From positions 62,001 to 126,000 of the forward strand of contig CANQRW010000001.1 in the NCBI GenBank assembly GCA_947626365.1: a stretch of 64,000 nucleotides of DNA, read 5' to 3'. Below are positions 63,906-64,000 of the stretch, in pieces. The position numbers were made by a program, and so were the translations under genes. A model generated the notes under the pieces. That model did not search any database and was not told the origin of the DNA. It saw only the letters and a program-made list of their open reading frames with translations. How positions within the stretch are numbered: position 1 is the stretch's first letter; each line of letters opens with the position of its first letter. Source of the DNA: an uncultured Lachnospiraceae bacterium. GTDB taxonomy: Bacteria > Bacillota > Clostridia > Lachnospirales > Lachnospiraceae.

Positions 63906-64000
63906 ATGGAAGAAAACAGGACTGCGGCATCGGCTGCGAACAGTTTGGAGGCGGTCCATAAAGCCAATCTGCAGATGTTAAAGGAGATAGACCGGATCTG
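63906..64000 (+). CDS. LicD-like protein, N-terminal fragment (cut by the window end)
   Basis: The last 95 bases encode 31 residues from an ATG with a GGGAGAG ribosome site upstream. The stretch AVHKANLQMLKEIDRI is a pattern seen before the nucleotidyltransferase-like LicD domain (phosphocholine or sugar-phosphate transferases). Only the start is visible, so the assignment is tentative. Confidence 0.55.
   Translation, partial: MEENRTAASAANSLEAVHKANLQMLKEIDRI

Noticed and set aside
1-64000. CRISPR arrays, tRNA or rRNA genes, insertion sequences, prophage
   Set aside because: No regularly spaced repeats, cloverleaf-like segments, transposase or integrase motifs were recognised.

Overview
The window looks like chromosomal DNA of a Gram-positive member of the Clostridia, most likely Lachnospiraceae. 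The evidence is: SigA-type promoters with AGGAGG ribosome sites; an HrcA/CIRCE-controlled clpB; a SpaA/Cna-B surface protein with a VPATG sorting motif; rubrerythrin; a DUF4250 small protein; DUF6273 and GLUG surface proteins; and VanRS-type signalling. No rRNA, tRNA, CRISPR array, phage gene or transposase was seen. Assignments rest on motif recognition by eye; no database search was run.

Layout. 1-2509: end of a glycosyltransferase gene, a membrane-anchored metallo-beta-lactamase-fold protein and ridA, closed by a terminator and a 48-bp palindrome. 2596-6598: signal peptidase I with an inserted Cys4 knuckle (minus strand), a DUF3810 membrane metallopeptidase-like protein, and a GlgB-like protein whose catalytic nucleophile Asp is Cys. 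6599-23561: a strong promoter, a roughly 200-nt structured leader and three surface-protein genes, ending in a 3999-residue adhesin that carries an internal cell-wall sorting signal followed by a second signal-like segment and another anchored ectodomain. 23568-30264: a membrane-anchored hypothetical, a small ppGpp-hydrolase-like HD protein, a subtilase, a GH31 alpha-glucosidase, rubrerythrin and an NAD-dependent epimerase. 30269-38031: clpB behind CIRCE, a GAF/HD-GYP phosphodiesterase (minus strand), a yybP-ykoY-type manganese riboswitch before a CaCA-family antiporter, a DUF4250 gene, cardiolipin synthase and a CmpB-type membrane protein. 38087-45199: one apparent operon plsC-pheA-DUF815-ppx-ppk with its own promoter and terminator. 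45340-51658: a VanRS two-component system overlapping an ABC transporter with a large membrane ectodomain protein. 51686-55166: an SPFH/zinc-ribbon/TPM operon resembling B. subtilis ydjG-H-I but without the PspA gene. 55202-64000: a surface-polysaccharide cluster with a complete GDP-heptose gene set (hddC, hddA, gmhB, gmhA), two glycosyltransferase-type proteins, the CDP-4-keto-3,6-dideoxyhexose genes rfbF, rfbG, rfbH and the start of a LicD-like gene.

How it fits together. Much of the window concerns the cell envelope: giant adhesins, nucleotide-sugar supply for a heptose- and dideoxyhexose-containing glycan, phospholipid enzymes (PlsC, cardiolipin synthase), protein export and envelope-stress modules. 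Alarmone, c-di-GMP and polyphosphate genes suggest stress- and surface-linked control, but no direct regulatory link is visible except the cis elements listed.
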